DNA of 64,000 bases from an uncultured Pseudanabaenaceae cyanobacterium (GCA_937927915.1 CALGKB010000003.1:48494-112493), one strand, 5' to 3'; numbered from the stretch's first letter, positions 55,443 through 64,000 are shown. Notes: generated from the sequence alone by a model not told the origin. A program made the numbers and translations.

Positions 55443-56729
55443 CTAGACGTTACTGCGCAAAGCCACGATCGGGTCTAGTCTGGCAGCCTGGCGGGCGGGA
55501 AATACACCAAAAAATAGCCCAATAGCACTGGAAACCCCCACCGCTAACCAAATCGCCCCCCCAGATATTGTCGTCTCCAGGGGGGTAAAGGCAGCCACCA
55601 GCACAATGCCACCAATGCCCAAACTAGTGCCCAAAACTCCCCCGATCGTGCCTAGGATCACTGCTTCGATCAAGAACTGGGTGAGGATGTCCCGCTGGGA
55701 TGCCCCAATAGCTTTCCTGAGTCCGATTTCCTGGGTGCGTTCTGCCACAGAGACGAGCATGATGTTCATAATGCCAATGCCCCCCACTAAGAGGGAAATG
55801 CCAGCGATCGCTGCCAACATAGCAGTCAGGGCAGTAGTGACATTGCCGACAATCTCGATCGCGTCCTTTTGGGTGCGGATAGTAAAGGTGTCGTCCGTCT
55901 GGTGGCGGAGTTTAAGGAGGTTTTCCACCTGGAACTTGGCGGCGCTGACACTGCGATCGTCCTTTGCCGAGATGTTGATGACCTGGATAGCAATGCCGTA
56001 GGGAGAAGTATTACGCCCACCGAGACGACTGACCATCGTAGTCAGGGGCAATAAAATTGTGTCATCCTGGTTAAAGCCGAGGAAGGCCCCCTTAGATTCC
56101 ATAATGCCAATTACCTCGTAGGCTGTGCCCCGAATGCGGATATGCTGACCGATGGGGTTGATCACAAACTGGACGGGGTTAGGGGAATCCTTCTTGCACT
56201 CCGTTTCTTTGCCGGGGACAGGGGAGGGCAAGCTGCCAAAGAACAACTTTGCCGTATCACAGCCGAGGGTAACCACACGGGCACGCCGTTTGAGGTCTTG
56301 GTGGTCAAAAAATCTGCCCATGTAGGTATCCACATCCCTGACCTGGCTATATTCAGGGGTTGTGCCAATTAGTGGTGTAGTACGAAACCGATCGTTGAAA
56401 GTAGCGCGTTCTGTTCCCCTTACTTCTGGCGCTACTGCCTTGACAGAGGGAACCTGTTGGGCAATCGCCTCGGCATCGGAGAGAACAAGACGGGGGGGCG
56501 GATTGAGGATGTTGCGGCGGGTGCTGTCACTGCCTGTGATGACAAAGAGGACGTTGGTACCAAGGGATTGGAACTGACCGGCGGCATAGCGTTTTCCCCC
56601 TTCCCCCACCCCAATCATGGCGATTACCGAGGCATTGCCAATGACAATTCCCAGCATAGTGAGGAAACTGCGCAAGCGATTGGCATTGAGGGTTTGCCAC
56701 GCCATTTTGATACTTTCGCCGATATGCAT
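55443..56729 (-). CDS. MacB/FtsX-family ABC transporter permease
   Basis: A 428-residue protein with an N-terminal helix (MHIGESIKMAWQTLNANRLRSFLTMLGIVIGNASVIAMIG), a 240-residue periplasmic domain and three C-terminal helices (TAMLAAIAGISLLVGGIGIMNIM, VILGTIGGVLGTSLGIG, GAIWLAVGVSSAIGLFFGVFPA). The VAERTQEIGLRKAIGASQRDI and PARQAARLDPIVALR segments are diagnostic. The ATPase and adaptor are not adjacent. It starts 28 bases after trpE and may share its transcript. Confidence 0.9.
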   Translation of the reverse strand: MHIGESIKMAWQTLNANRLRSFLTMLGIVIGNASVIAMIGVGEGGKRYAAGQFQSLGTNVLFVITGSDSTRRNILNPPPRLVLSDAEAIAQQVPSVKAVAPEVRGTERATFNDRFRTTPLIGTTPEYSQVRDVDTYMGRFFDHQDLKRRARVVTLGCDTAKLFFGSLPSPVPGKETECKKDSPNPVQFVINPIGQHIRIRGTAYEVIGIMESKGAFLGFNQDDTILLPLTTMVSRLGGRNTSPYGIAIQVINISAKDDRSVSAAKFQVENLLKLRHQTDDTFTIRTQKDAIEIVGNVTTALTAMLAAIAGISLLVGGIGIMNIMLVSVAERTQEIGLRKAIGASQRDILTQFLIEAVILGTIGGVLGTSLGIGGIVLVAAFTPLETTISGGAIWLAVGVSSAIGLFFGVFPARQAARLDPIVALRSNV

Positions 56730-56757
56730 TGCTCACCTCCAGGGCATCTCTTCTATC

Positions 56758-58245
56758 TTAAACGGCAGGACCAAGCTGGCGAATCGCCTCCATCATCCCC
56801 CTAGCTTTATTGAGGGTTTCCTGGTATTCCAAGTGGGGTTGGGAGTCCGCCACAATGCCCGCCCCTGCCTGCACACTCACCTGTCCCTGCCGCACCAACA
56901 GACTGCGAATGGTGATTGCCACATTCAACTGCCCGCGAAAATCGTAGTAGCCATAGGCTCCTGCATAGGGACCACGCCGATCGGGTTCCAGTTCATAGAT
57001 GATCTCCATAGCGCGAATTTTGGGCGCACCACTGACCGTCCCCGCGGGAAAAGTTGCCTGCAGGACATCCCAGGCTGTTTTAGTAGGTAAGACTTCCCCC
57101 ACTACATTGCTGACGATATGCATGACATGGGAATAGCGCTCGATCGTCATCATTTCATCCACCTTGACGGTGCCGGGGCGACAGACCCTGCCCAAATCAT
57201 TGCGTCCCAGGTCAACTAACATCACGTGTTCGGCAATTTCCTTGGGGTCCTGCAACAGTTCCTGGGCTAAAGCCTGGTCTTCCTCTGGGGTAGCTCCCCG
57301 CTTGCGCGTCCCAGCGATCGGTCTTACCAAGGCTATCCTTTGGCAATTGTTGTCCGATTCCACCTTGACCATGACCTCTGGGCTAGAGCCAATCAACTGC
57401 CAGTCGCCGAACTGCAAATAGGCCATGTAGGGGGAGGGATTGATCAACCGCAGAGCGCGGTAGAGACGGAAGGGGTCACCCGTAAAGGGGGTAGAAAGGC
57501 GCTGGGAAAGTACCACCTGGAAAATATCCCCCCGCCGGATGTACTCCTTGGCTTTTGCCACTGCCCTGGTGAAGTCTGTTTCCGTAAAGTTGCTGCTGTA
57601 GGTGAGGGGGGGAGCCGCGGGAGTCAAAACGAGGTCATAGCCATCGGTCAGGGGTTTGTGTAATTTCTCTAGGGTCTCCTCCAAACGATGGAGGGCACGA
57701 TCGTAGGCAACCTGGGGTGACACTCCCCGCGTATCGGCATAGACAATCACCCAAATCTTGCGTTTGACCTGATCAAAGACCAGCACCCGATCGAATTGCA
57801 TCCACAGACCATCGGGCAGACCGTCGGCGGGATGAACGGGCACCCGGGGTTCAATCCACTGGATGAGTTCATAGCCCCAAAATCCCACTACACCAGCTAT
57901 ACTAGGAGGCAGCTGGGGTAAATGCACAGGGTGAATGTCCGCTAAACATTGGGCTAGATGATGGAAGGGATTACCCCGCCACTCCCTCTGGGAGCCATCA
58001 CAGTGAATTTGGACCGTCCGATTGCCATAATTCTCCAAACGCCACAGGGGGTCACAGCCCAAGAGACTATACCGCCCCAGCCTTTCTCCCCCCTCCACTG
58101 ATTCCAGGAGAAAGTTATAGGAAGTACCTTGACAGACCCGATACCATGCCCCCACCGGTGTATCCAAATCCGCCACAAATTCGCGAAAGATGGGGATGAA
58201 GTTTCCCCGATCGGCTATCTGCAAGAAGAATTGATAGCTGTCCAT
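56758..58245 (-). CDS. trpE: anthranilate synthase component I
   Basis: A 495-residue chorismate-binding enzyme that starts tryptophan synthesis. It has the N-terminal region with the LLES feedback-type motif (NFLLESVEGGERLGRYS), then RRGDIFQVVLSQRLSTPF, IAGTRKRGATPEEDQAL, LVDLGRNDLGRVCRPGTVKVDE and AGAGIVADSQPHLEYQETLNKA. Length and order fit TrpE rather than PabB. TrpG is not next to it. A possible short ORF overlaps its start. Confidence 0.95.
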   Translation of the reverse strand: MDSYQFFLQIADRGNFIPIFREFVADLDTPVGAWYRVCQGTSYNFLLESVEGGERLGRYSLLGCDPLWRLENYGNRTVQIHCDGSQREWRGNPFHHLAQCLADIHPVHLPQLPPSIAGVVGFWGYELIQWIEPRVPVHPADGLPDGLWMQFDRVLVFDQVKRKIWVIVYADTRGVSPQVAYDRALHRLEETLEKLHKPLTDGYDLVLTPAAPPLTYSSNFTETDFTRAVAKAKEYIRRGDIFQVVLSQRLSTPFTGDPFRLYRALRLINPSPYMAYLQFGDWQLIGSSPEVMVKVESDNNCQRIALVRPIAGTRKRGATPEEDQALAQELLQDPKEIAEHVMLVDLGRNDLGRVCRPGTVKVDEMMTIERYSHVMHIVSNVVGEVLPTKTAWDVLQATFPAGTVSGAPKIRAMEIIYELEPDRRGPYAGAYGYYDFRGQLNVAITIRSLLVRQGQVSVQAGAGIVADSQPHLEYQETLNKARGMMEAIRQLGPAV

Positions 58246-58343
58246 GCAGGCTGAAACTTAAGGTTATGCAAAGTATAGCGGATAAAGTAAAAGAGAGAGG
58301 TTGTCAGTATCACTGCAGCAAAACTGGACAGCAAAAGCAACAA
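58215..58343 (-). CDS. possible 42-residue membrane ORF overlapping the trpE start
   Basis: An open minus-strand frame with a good AGGGGG ribosome-binding site two bases before a TTG encodes LLLLSSFAAVILTTSLFYFI, then RYTLHNLKFQPAWTAINSSC. It has one clear membrane helix and a basic flank. It runs 31 bases into trpE in another frame, which suggests either a short coupled protein or a chance frame. There is no ATG, so it is weak. Confidence 0.25.
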   Translation of the reverse strand: MLLLLSSFAAVILTTSLFYFIRYTLHNLKFQPAWTAINSSCR

Positions 58344-58465
58344 TTCCCCCTCCCATGCACGATACACCCAGGTAGATAAGTAAAGAAAAGCAAACAGTAA
58401 TTATGATCAACCATGCAGTCTTCTAGGAACATCCTTAGAAAGACAGGTGAGATAAACAGAAAGCT

Positions 58466-58720
58466 CTACTTTTTTGTATTGGAGCGATCGATCATAAACA
58501 ACCAACCAAACAGGAGAATTGCCCCTCCCTGAATTGCCAAGTTCACCGCCAATTCTCCCCTGTCTCCCTTGCCCGCCAGGAGCTGGGACAAAAACACCAC
58601 TGCCCCGATCGCGCCCGACCCCACTAAAGTTGCATAGATAAACTTGCGGAGCGGTCGGTAGGGAGCACGGGCTTCTGCCCGCAGACGTGCCTGGAAATCA
58701 CGATCGCCGGCGTCGGTCAT
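58466..58720 (-). CDS. DUF3493 small membrane protein
   Basis: An 84-residue protein with two hydrophobic helices (FIYATLVGSGAIGAVVFLSQLLAG and ELAVNLAIQGGAILLFGWLFMI) and the EARAPYRPLRKFIYA start of DUF3493. The family is cyanobacterial and plastid, related to Low-PSII-Accumulation proteins, with no settled function. Its ATG overlaps the ribonuclease J stop by four bases (ATGA), so it closes the asd-dapA-rnj unit. Confidence 0.8.
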   Translation of the reverse strand: MTDAGDRDFQARLRAEARAPYRPLRKFIYATLVGSGAIGAVVFLSQLLAGKGDRGELAVNLAIQGGAILLFGWLFMIDRSNTKK

Positions 58721-60552
58721 ACCATCGCTGTGGAGCGCCGTCTTCTACCGGTTTGTTTGACTGGGGGAGGTTCTTCCTTGTGCCCGTTATTAGCCGCTGC
58801 TTCCTGAGCCTGCCGTAGGACATGACCATTAGCAACCTTCGTACCATTACTTACAGGGAGTAGGGGCGGTGTTTGCAACAGGAGTACCACCATTGGCTTG
58901 CCCTGCAGCTTTTGTCTGACCATCTTGGTCACTTCCCGTTCCAGGTACTGCTTGAGACCGACCCAATCCACAATACCAGCGTTGATAAAATTCTCCCACC
59001 CCAACTGCAGGGACTGCTCCAGGTTTTGCGTAATCAACTGCAACAACTCCTGCTTGGTAGTCACAGACACAACCCCCGTCACATGTATATCCGGCGCCGT
59101 GTAGAGTTTGCCATCCATACCCACCGAGGCTGCCACCGTAATTACCCCGTCCCCCGCAATCTGCAGGCGGTCTTGCAGGACAGAGCCATTGACTACCCCT
59201 TCTCGGGAAGCATCGATCAGCTCAATACCAGCGGGCACCTTATCTACAATGCGAATCGCAGCTTGGGATACCTCCACCACATCCCCGTTTTCCGCAATGA
59301 CGATATTTTCGGGGGGAATGCCCATTGCCTCCGCCATCTTGGCGTGCAGTTTCAACATCCGTAACTCCCCGTGGGCTGGGAAGAAGAACTTGGGACGCAC
59401 CAATGCCAACATCAACTTCTGGTCTTCCTGGCAACCATGCCCCGATACGTGAATCCCCTTCTCCTTGCCGTAAATGACATTTGCCCCCAGGGCAATCAAC
59501 TTATCGATCGTGCGCACTACTGAAATCGTATTACCTGGAATGGGACTAGCCGAAAAGATCACCGTGTCCCCAGGCATGATCTTTAGTTGGCTATGACTGT
59601 CATTAGCTAGGCGGGTGAGGGCAGAATTAGGTTCCCCCTGGGAGCCAGTGGTGAGAATTAAAATTTGGTCATTGCGGTAATGGCGCAGATTCTGCAGAGG
59701 CTGGAAGAGGTCATCGCGACACTTGATGTAACCCAAATTACGGGCATGGGCAATCACATTCAACATTGATCGTCCCAACACCGTCACAATCCGCCCCGTT
59801 TTTTGGGCAATTTCCAAGACCATCTGCAGACGATGCACAGAAGAAGCAAACGTAGTCACAATCACCCGCCCCGGGGCAGTGCTGATATAGCGCTCCAGAT
59901 TGGGATAGACCGATCGTTCCGAAGGACAAGTACCCGGCACCTCTGCGTTAGTAGAATCGCTGATTAGACAAAGCACACCCCGTTCCCCGTGCTCCGCCAG
60001 GCGTTGAAAATCACAAAACTCCCCATCAACGGGGGTATGATCAAACTTGAAATCCCCCGAATGAATCACCAACCCAGCGGGCGTATTGATTGCCACACTA
60101 AAACTGTCCGCAATGGAGTGAGTGTTACGGATAAACTCGACAAAAAAGCTGTTACCTACCCGCACCACCTCCCTAGGACCAACCCGCCGCAACTCCGTCC
60201 GTCCTAACACCCCCGCCTCTGCCAACTTATCTTCCAGCAGAGCCATCGCCAAACGGGGACCATAGATGACAGGAATATCAAACTGCTTGAGGTGGAAGGG
60301 AATACCGCCGATGTGGTCTTCATGACCGTGGGTAACAATCATACCCTTGATCTTGTGCTTGTTTTGCCGCAGATAGGTCATATCTGGCAGCACAATATTG
60401 ACACCCGGCATACCATCTTCTGGGAAAGAAAGACCCCCATCCAACAACATGATTTCGTTGTTGATTTCAAACACCCAGGTATTCTTACCGATCTCCTTCA
60501 AACCCCCTAGGGGAATAATTTTCAGCGCTGGTGGATTTGTCAATTTAACCAT
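58717..60552 (-). CDS. rnj: ribonuclease J
   Basis: A 611-residue metallo-beta-lactamase/beta-CASP ribonuclease that does 5'-3' exo- and endonucleolytic RNA decay. Zinc ligands are in VTHGHEDHIGG (about 74-80), RNTHSIADSFS and HSGDFKFDHTP; beta-CASP motifs are ITTFASSVHR-like (VTTFASSVHRLQ) and FFFPAHGELRM. The C-terminus (from about 555) is a low-complexity basic tail ending GRRRRSTAMV. It lies 37 bases after dapA. Confidence 0.95.
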   Translation of the reverse strand: MVKLTNPPALKIIPLGGLKEIGKNTWVFEINNEIMLLDGGLSFPEDGMPGVNIVLPDMTYLRQNKHKIKGMIVTHGHEDHIGGIPFHLKQFDIPVIYGPRLAMALLEDKLAEAGVLGRTELRRVGPREVVRVGNSFFVEFIRNTHSIADSFSVAINTPAGLVIHSGDFKFDHTPVDGEFCDFQRLAEHGERGVLCLISDSTNAEVPGTCPSERSVYPNLERYISTAPGRVIVTTFASSVHRLQMVLEIAQKTGRIVTVLGRSMLNVIAHARNLGYIKCRDDLFQPLQNLRHYRNDQILILTTGSQGEPNSALTRLANDSHSQLKIMPGDTVIFSASPIPGNTISVVRTIDKLIALGANVIYGKEKGIHVSGHGCQEDQKLMLALVRPKFFFPAHGELRMLKLHAKMAEAMGIPPENIVIAENGDVVEVSQAAIRIVDKVPAGIELIDASREGVVNGSVLQDRLQIAGDGVITVAASVGMDGKLYTAPDIHVTGVVSVTTKQELLQLITQNLEQSLQLGWENFINAGIVDWVGLKQYLEREVTKMVRQKLQGKPMVVLLLQTPPLLPVSNGTKVANGHVLRQAQEAAANNGHKEEPPPVKQTGRRRRSTAMV

Positions 60553-60589
60553 AGAGTTACACAGATAAAGTAAATGAACAAAAGAAAAA

Positions 60590-61480
60590 CTATGCCAGAA
60601 GCCCTAAGTCGGTGAGCACTTGCTTCAGCCTATCTATGACCTCACCCTCCGCTTCTACCAAGGGCAATCGCAAACCTCCTACATCCCAACCCGTAAGCTT
60701 CAGGGCTGCCTTGACGGGAATAGGGTTAGTTGTGAGAAATAATGCTCGAAACAGAGGAAAAAGACGTTGGTGGATCGCTTCCGCCTCTTGCAACTTATCC
60801 TCTATTATACACCTAATCATACCCTTTATGTCTCTGCCCACCAGATGAGATGCTACACTCACCACTCCCACTGCTCCCACCGCCATCAGGGGCAAGGTTA
60901 GGTAGTCATCCCCAGAGTAAATGGCAAAACTTTCCCCCAAGCGCCGCCGCACCTCCGCCGCCAGTCCCAAGTCCCCTGTTGAGTCCTTGATCCCTACTAT
61001 GTTGGGAATCTCACTGAGGCGCAGGATTGTCTCCAGTTCCATTTTACACCCCGTCCTGCCTGGGATGTTGTAAAGCAAGATGGGCATTTGGGGAGCCGCC
61101 TCCGCAATGGCGCGAAAATGGGCATAAAGACCCGCCTGGGGTGGTTTATTGTAGTAGGGAGTAACCTGGAGGGAGCCATCTAGTCCCAAAGCCGCCGCCT
61201 TTTGGGTAGCCACGATCGCTTCTCTGGTGGAATTGGAACCAGTCCCTGCCAAAATTTTTGCCCTCTCTCCCACCCCCTGTTTTACTGCCTGGAAGAGCTG
61301 ATATTCCTCCTCCCAGGTAAGGGTAGGGGATTCCCCCGTCGTACCACAGAGCACAATGGCATCACTGCCCTGGTCGATCAGATGGAGGGCTAGACGCACC
61401 GCCAAGTCATAGTTGACATTCCCCCCCTCGTCAAAGGGGGTAACCATTGCCGTAATCAATCTACCAAAGGGTATGGTCAT
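60590..61480 (-). CDS. dapA: 4-hydroxy-tetrahydrodipicolinate synthase
   Basis: A 296-residue TIM-barrel aldolase of lysine and diaminopimelate synthesis. It has LCGTTGESPTLTWEE, the tyrosine in LLYNIPGRTG and the Schiff-base lysine in IVGIKDSTGDL. Diaminopimelate feeds peptidoglycan. It overlaps asd by four bases (ATGA), and the two act at successive steps. Confidence 0.96.
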   Translation of the reverse strand: MTIPFGRLITAMVTPFDEGGNVNYDLAVRLALHLIDQGSDAIVLCGTTGESPTLTWEEEYQLFQAVKQGVGERAKILAGTGSNSTREAIVATQKAAALGLDGSLQVTPYYNKPPQAGLYAHFRAIAEAAPQMPILLYNIPGRTGCKMELETILRLSEIPNIVGIKDSTGDLGLAAEVRRRLGESFAIYSGDDYLTLPLMAVGAVGVVSVASHLVGRDIKGMIRCIIEDKLQEAEAIHQRLFPLFRALFLTTNPIPVKAALKLTGWDVGGLRLPLVEAEGEVIDRLKQVLTDLGLLA

Positions 61481-62493
61481 AGAAGTTGGTCAGCAATCAT
61501 AGCTTCAGCAATCTGAATGGCGTTAAGGGCTGCTCCCTTGCGTATCTGGTCACCACAGAGCCACAGTTCTAGGGCGTTGGGATGGGATAGGTCTGCCCTA
61601 ATTCTTCCCACCAGGACATTGTCCTTACCGCTCGCTTCTATGGGCATGGGGAAATAGTTGCGGGCAAAATCCTGCACTACTGTCACCCCTGGGGCTTGCT
61701 GCAGCACTTCCAGGGCAGTCTTGACTGGGAACGGGGCACGGAACTCAATGTTAACCGCCTCTGAGTGGGCACGCAATACGGGTACCCGTACACAGGTAGC
61801 TGTCAACCGCAAATTCGGCTCTGCAAAAATCTTGCGGGTCTCCCGCATCATTTTGACTTCCTCCCCGCAGTAGCCCTCCTCATTGACGGGGGAGTTGTGA
61901 AGAAAGAGATTGAAGGCAAGGGGATACTGAAATACCTCTGTAGGGGGAGTTTGTCCTGCCAAGATTGCCTTGGTCTGTTCTAGGAGTTCTGCCATCGCCC
62001 GCGCTCCTGCCCCACTGGCGGATTGATAGGTGGCAATCACCAACCGTTCTACGGGAATGACGCGATGGAGGGGATAGACCACTACACTCATCAAAATTGT
62101 TGTACAGTTGGGGTTGGCAATGATGCCCCTGTGCTCTTTAAGGGCGTAGCGATTCACCTCCGGTACTACTAGGGGAACATCGGGTTCCTGGCGAAAGGCA
62201 CTGGAATTGTCAATTACCACACAGCCCTGCTGCACAGCGATCGGTGCCCATAGCTTTGCCTGTTCTGACCCTGCTGATGCCAGCACTAGGTCTATACCTG
62301 TAAAACTTGCCTCGGTTACCGCCTCCACAGGAATTTCCTCCCCCTGAAACAGCAGTTTTTTGCCCGCCGATCGGGGGGAAGCCAGCAACTTTAGGTCAGC
62401 GATGGGGAAATGGCGCTCTGCCAGCAGGGACAAAAATTCTGCCCCCACTGCCCCCGTTGCTCCCAAAATAGCAACACGATAGGATTTAGACAA
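61477..62493 (-). CDS. asd: aspartate-semialdehyde dehydrogenase
   Basis: A 338-residue enzyme that reduces aspartyl phosphate. It has the NADP motif GATGAVGAEFL, the catalytic cysteine in ANPNCTTILM (about residue 130) and YQSASGAGARAM; later a histidine in VRVPVLRAHSE. The start codon is TTG at 62493, with AGGAGG eight bases before it. It leads the asd-dapA-rnj-DUF3493 unit. Confidence 0.96.
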   Translation of the reverse strand: MSKSYRVAILGATGAVGAEFLSLLAERHFPIADLKLLASPRSAGKKLLFQGEEIPVEAVTEASFTGIDLVLASAGSEQAKLWAPIAVQQGCVVIDNSSAFRQEPDVPLVVPEVNRYALKEHRGIIANPNCTTILMSVVVYPLHRVIPVERLVIATYQSASGAGARAMAELLEQTKAILAGQTPPTEVFQYPLAFNLFLHNSPVNEEGYCGEEVKMMRETRKIFAEPNLRLTATCVRVPVLRAHSEAVNIEFRAPFPVKTALEVLQQAPGVTVVQDFARNYFPMPIEASGKDNVLVGRIRADLSHPNALELWLCGDQIRKGAALNAIQIAEAMIADQLL

Positions 62494-62549
62494 AAATCCT
62501 CCTTGCCTTTGTGTTTTTGATTACCTGTTGAGGCTCACTATAGCACAGA

Positions 62550-62807
62550 TTAGGGTCCTGTAAAGATGGCATCTTCCACATCCCGCCGGCTGAGGGAATA
62601 GGGGAAGGCACGGGTAGCCCCCGATCGGTTATAGCGGACGCGGATTTCCTCGATGTCCATCATAATTTCTGCTTCCCAACCCTCATGGACTACGGACCAG
62701 CGGGTGGGGTCTTCTTCGTCCTGCACACAGCCCTTTTCCCGTAGCCAGGCTTCGATCGTGGGCAGGGGGTGGTTGTAGAGGGGAGTATCAGGGGGTGGAA
62801 ATTTCAT
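62550..62807 (-). CDS. DUF3143 protein
   Basis: An 85-residue protein, PPPDTPLYNHPLPTIEAWLRE at the start, then EEIRVRYNRSGATRAFPYSLSRRDVEDAIF, the DUF3143 signature. The family is cyanobacterial and plastid with unknown function. It overlaps the DnaJ-domain gene by four bases and is probably co-translated with it. Confidence 0.85.
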   Translation of the reverse strand: MKFPPPDTPLYNHPLPTIEAWLREKGCVQDEEDPTRWSVVHEGWEAEIMMDIEEIRVRYNRSGATRAFPYSLSRRDVEDAIFTGP

Positions 62808-63220
62808 GCTAGTTCCCGTAACAGCGCTACTGTAAAGGCTAACCCTAGACAGATTAGCAAAGTTAATAGGAGGATGACTAGGGCAAAGATTTCGCCGCCG
62901 GAGAGGGGACGTTCACTGGGCAGTCCGTCATCGTCCCTGCCGGAAACGAGGAGGGGGGGTGTTTGATATTGGGGCAACAATGAGAGGTCATAGGCAGCAC
63001 GATGGATGGGGTCTTGCAGAACGCGGTATGCCTCCTGGATTTCCCGCAGTTTTTCCCGTGCAATTTCGGGAGCTGCGGTAGTAGTATCGGGGTGATAGCG
63101 TTTGCTTAACTGCCGGTAGGCACGCCTAATCTCTGCTGCCGTTGCCTGGGGGCTAACCCCTAAAACGGTGTAAAACGATCGTTTTTCCACACTATGGGGC
63201 AAGGACACTACAATAGACAT
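62804..63220 (-). CDS. J-domain (DnaJ-like) membrane-anchored protein
   Basis: A 138-residue protein with an N-terminal J domain (residues 13-80) that has HPD in SKRYHPDTTTA, so it can stimulate an Hsp70, and a C-terminal membrane helix (IFALVILLLTLLICLGLAFTVAL). It lacks the G/F and zinc-finger domains, so it is a type-III J protein, likely recruiting DnaK to a membrane. It is divergent from cdsA across 32 bases. Confidence 0.88.
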   Translation of the reverse strand: MSIVVSLPHSVEKRSFYTVLGVSPQATAAEIRRAYRQLSKRYHPDTTTAAPEIAREKLREIQEAYRVLQDPIHRAAYDLSLLPQYQTPPLLVSGRDDDGLPSERPLSGGEIFALVILLLTLLICLGLAFTVALLRELA

Positions 63221-63252
63221 ACAATTCTTTATTTAATTTAACATTGAGCAAA

Positions 63253-64000
63253 ATGTTGTCAAACCCCGCCACTCTGCCCTGGGATAGAATCATCAGTACT
63301 TTAATTGCTATTCCCCTTGCCCTGGTTGTGATTTGGTGGGGGGGATGGGTGTTTACCCTGTCCTTGGGAGTGTTGATCTTTTTGGGGCAGTGGGAATATT
63401 TCCAGATGGCGCGGGCAAAGGGCTTGGAACCGGCGGCAAAGACCACGATGGCAGTCAGTCAGGTGCTCTTGGTTTTTTGTCAGTTGCAGAATGATTGGCA
63501 CTTGGCGGTGGATTTGGCGGATGCAGTTGTGCCTGTGGCGGGCACTTTCATTTGTTTTTATCTTTTATTTCAGCCCAAATTAGCCACGATCGCTGATATT
63601 GCCACTTCCATTTTGGGTTTATTTTATGGTGGTTATTTACCGAGTTATTGGGTACGGTTGCGCGGTTTAGGGGGTGATACTTTCCTTTTGTTGGGTTTGA
63701 ACCAGGGGGGGATAGATGTCTTGATGGCATTCACTTGTATATGGGCTTCTGATATTTTTTCCTATGTGGGGGGGAAGTTATTTGGGAAGACCCAACTGTC
63801 TACTATCAGTCCCAAAAAAACTGTGGAGGGGGCAATTTGTGGGCTATCTAGCTGTATTGCTGTCGCGATCGCTTGGGCGTGGTATCGCAGATTACCTTAC
63901 TTTGGTTTGACGGGTTTAGCGCTGGGAATTTTAATTGGCATTGCTAGTTTGTTGGGGGATTTAACGGAGTCCATGATGAAGCGGGATGCGGGGGTAAAAG
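63253..64000 (+). CDS. cdsA: phosphatidate cytidylyltransferase, 3' end missing
   Basis: The frame is open from the ATG at 63253 to the end of the window, giving 249 codons. The product has about eight hydrophobic segments and the CDP-diacylglycerol synthase signatures SDIFSYVGGKLFGKT, SPKKTVEGAI and LLGDLTESMMKRDAGVK; the last is the CdsA motif, just before its usual end. It makes CDP-diacylglycerol for phosphatidylglycerol and related lipids. It is probably complete within 20-40 codons beyond the window. Confidence 0.92.
   Translation, partial: MLSNPATLPWDRIISTLIAIPLALVVIWWGGWVFTLSLGVLIFLGQWEYFQMARAKGLEPAAKTTMAVSQVLLVFCQLQNDWHLAVDLADAVVPVAGTFICFYLLFQPKLATIADIATSILGLFYGGYLPSYWVRLRGLGGDTFLLLGLNQGGIDVLMAFTCIWASDIFSYVGGKLFGKTQLSTISPKKTVEGAICGLSSCIAVAIAWAWYRRLPYFGLTGLALGILIGIASLLGDLTESMMKRDAGVK

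Overview
The window is a gene-dense stretch of a cyanobacterial chromosome. The evidence is the gene content: an RbcR-type LysR regulator, NdhD, cyanobacterial DUF families (1816, 3082, 3143, 3493, 3611, 3769, 4079 and UPF0367), COP23-domain proteins, a KaiB-like protein, IM30/PspA, an NblB-like HEAT protein, a protein kinase fused to GUN4, and the HIP1 octamer GCGATCGC with its core CGATCG scattered throughout. The genus cannot be fixed from the sequence. I saw no rRNA, tRNA, CRISPR array, insertion sequence or prophage. Both ends cut a gene: murJ on the left and cdsA on the right.

Layout. 1-5.1 kb: end of murJ, rbcR, an anti-sigma/STAS pair, an ABC-2 permease and amt. 5.1-15 kb: ppc, an FHA protein, DUF3611, then a same-strand block of kinase-GUN4, M23 peptidase, three tandem COP23 proteins and two trypsin-like proteases. 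15-21 kb: a 56-residue protein with the NblB-like protein, a CofE-like protein, KaiB-like, IM30, UPF0367 with an ECF-type ATPase, a universal stress protein, a VKOR-thioredoxin fusion and a fasciclin protein. 21-31 kb: yidD-queF, a nitrate/taurine-type ABC pair without binding protein, an LptD-like protein, cysteine synthase, a MASE1-PP2C phosphatase, an rRNA methyltransferase and DUF1816. 31-43 kb: polA, two pentapeptide-repeat proteins, accA-wecB, two unassigned proteins, a TpsB/FhaC-like outer-membrane protein, and gshB-ftsH with an extra FtsH ectodomain fragment upstream of ftsH. 43-64 kb: a proline-rich protein, a globin, a 39-residue membrane protein, ndhD, argD, lepA, DUF4079-DsbA-Dam methylase, a second stress protein, a PmbA/TldE-like protein, a MacB-type permease, trpE, an asd-dapA-rnj-DUF3493 unit, DnaJ-DUF3143, and cdsA.

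How it fits together. Most genes are housekeeping: carbon and nitrogen assimilation (ppc, amt, rbcR), aspartate-family and arginine amino-acid synthesis, envelope biogenesis, and respiration. Genes are packed into short operons with 1-4 base stop/start overlaps. The most unusual part is 9.0-15.0 kb, where a porphyrin-sensor kinase is followed by six exported proteins: a peptidoglycan peptidase, three paralogous COP23 proteins with four conserved cysteines each, and two serine proteases with intact catalytic triads. Two exported disulfide-forming proteins elsewhere in the window could act on those cysteines. Other points of note are the FtsH ectodomain fragment, several very small genes, a GTA-N8-TAC (NtcA-type) site between amt and ppc, and long poly-G tracts inside one coding sequence.
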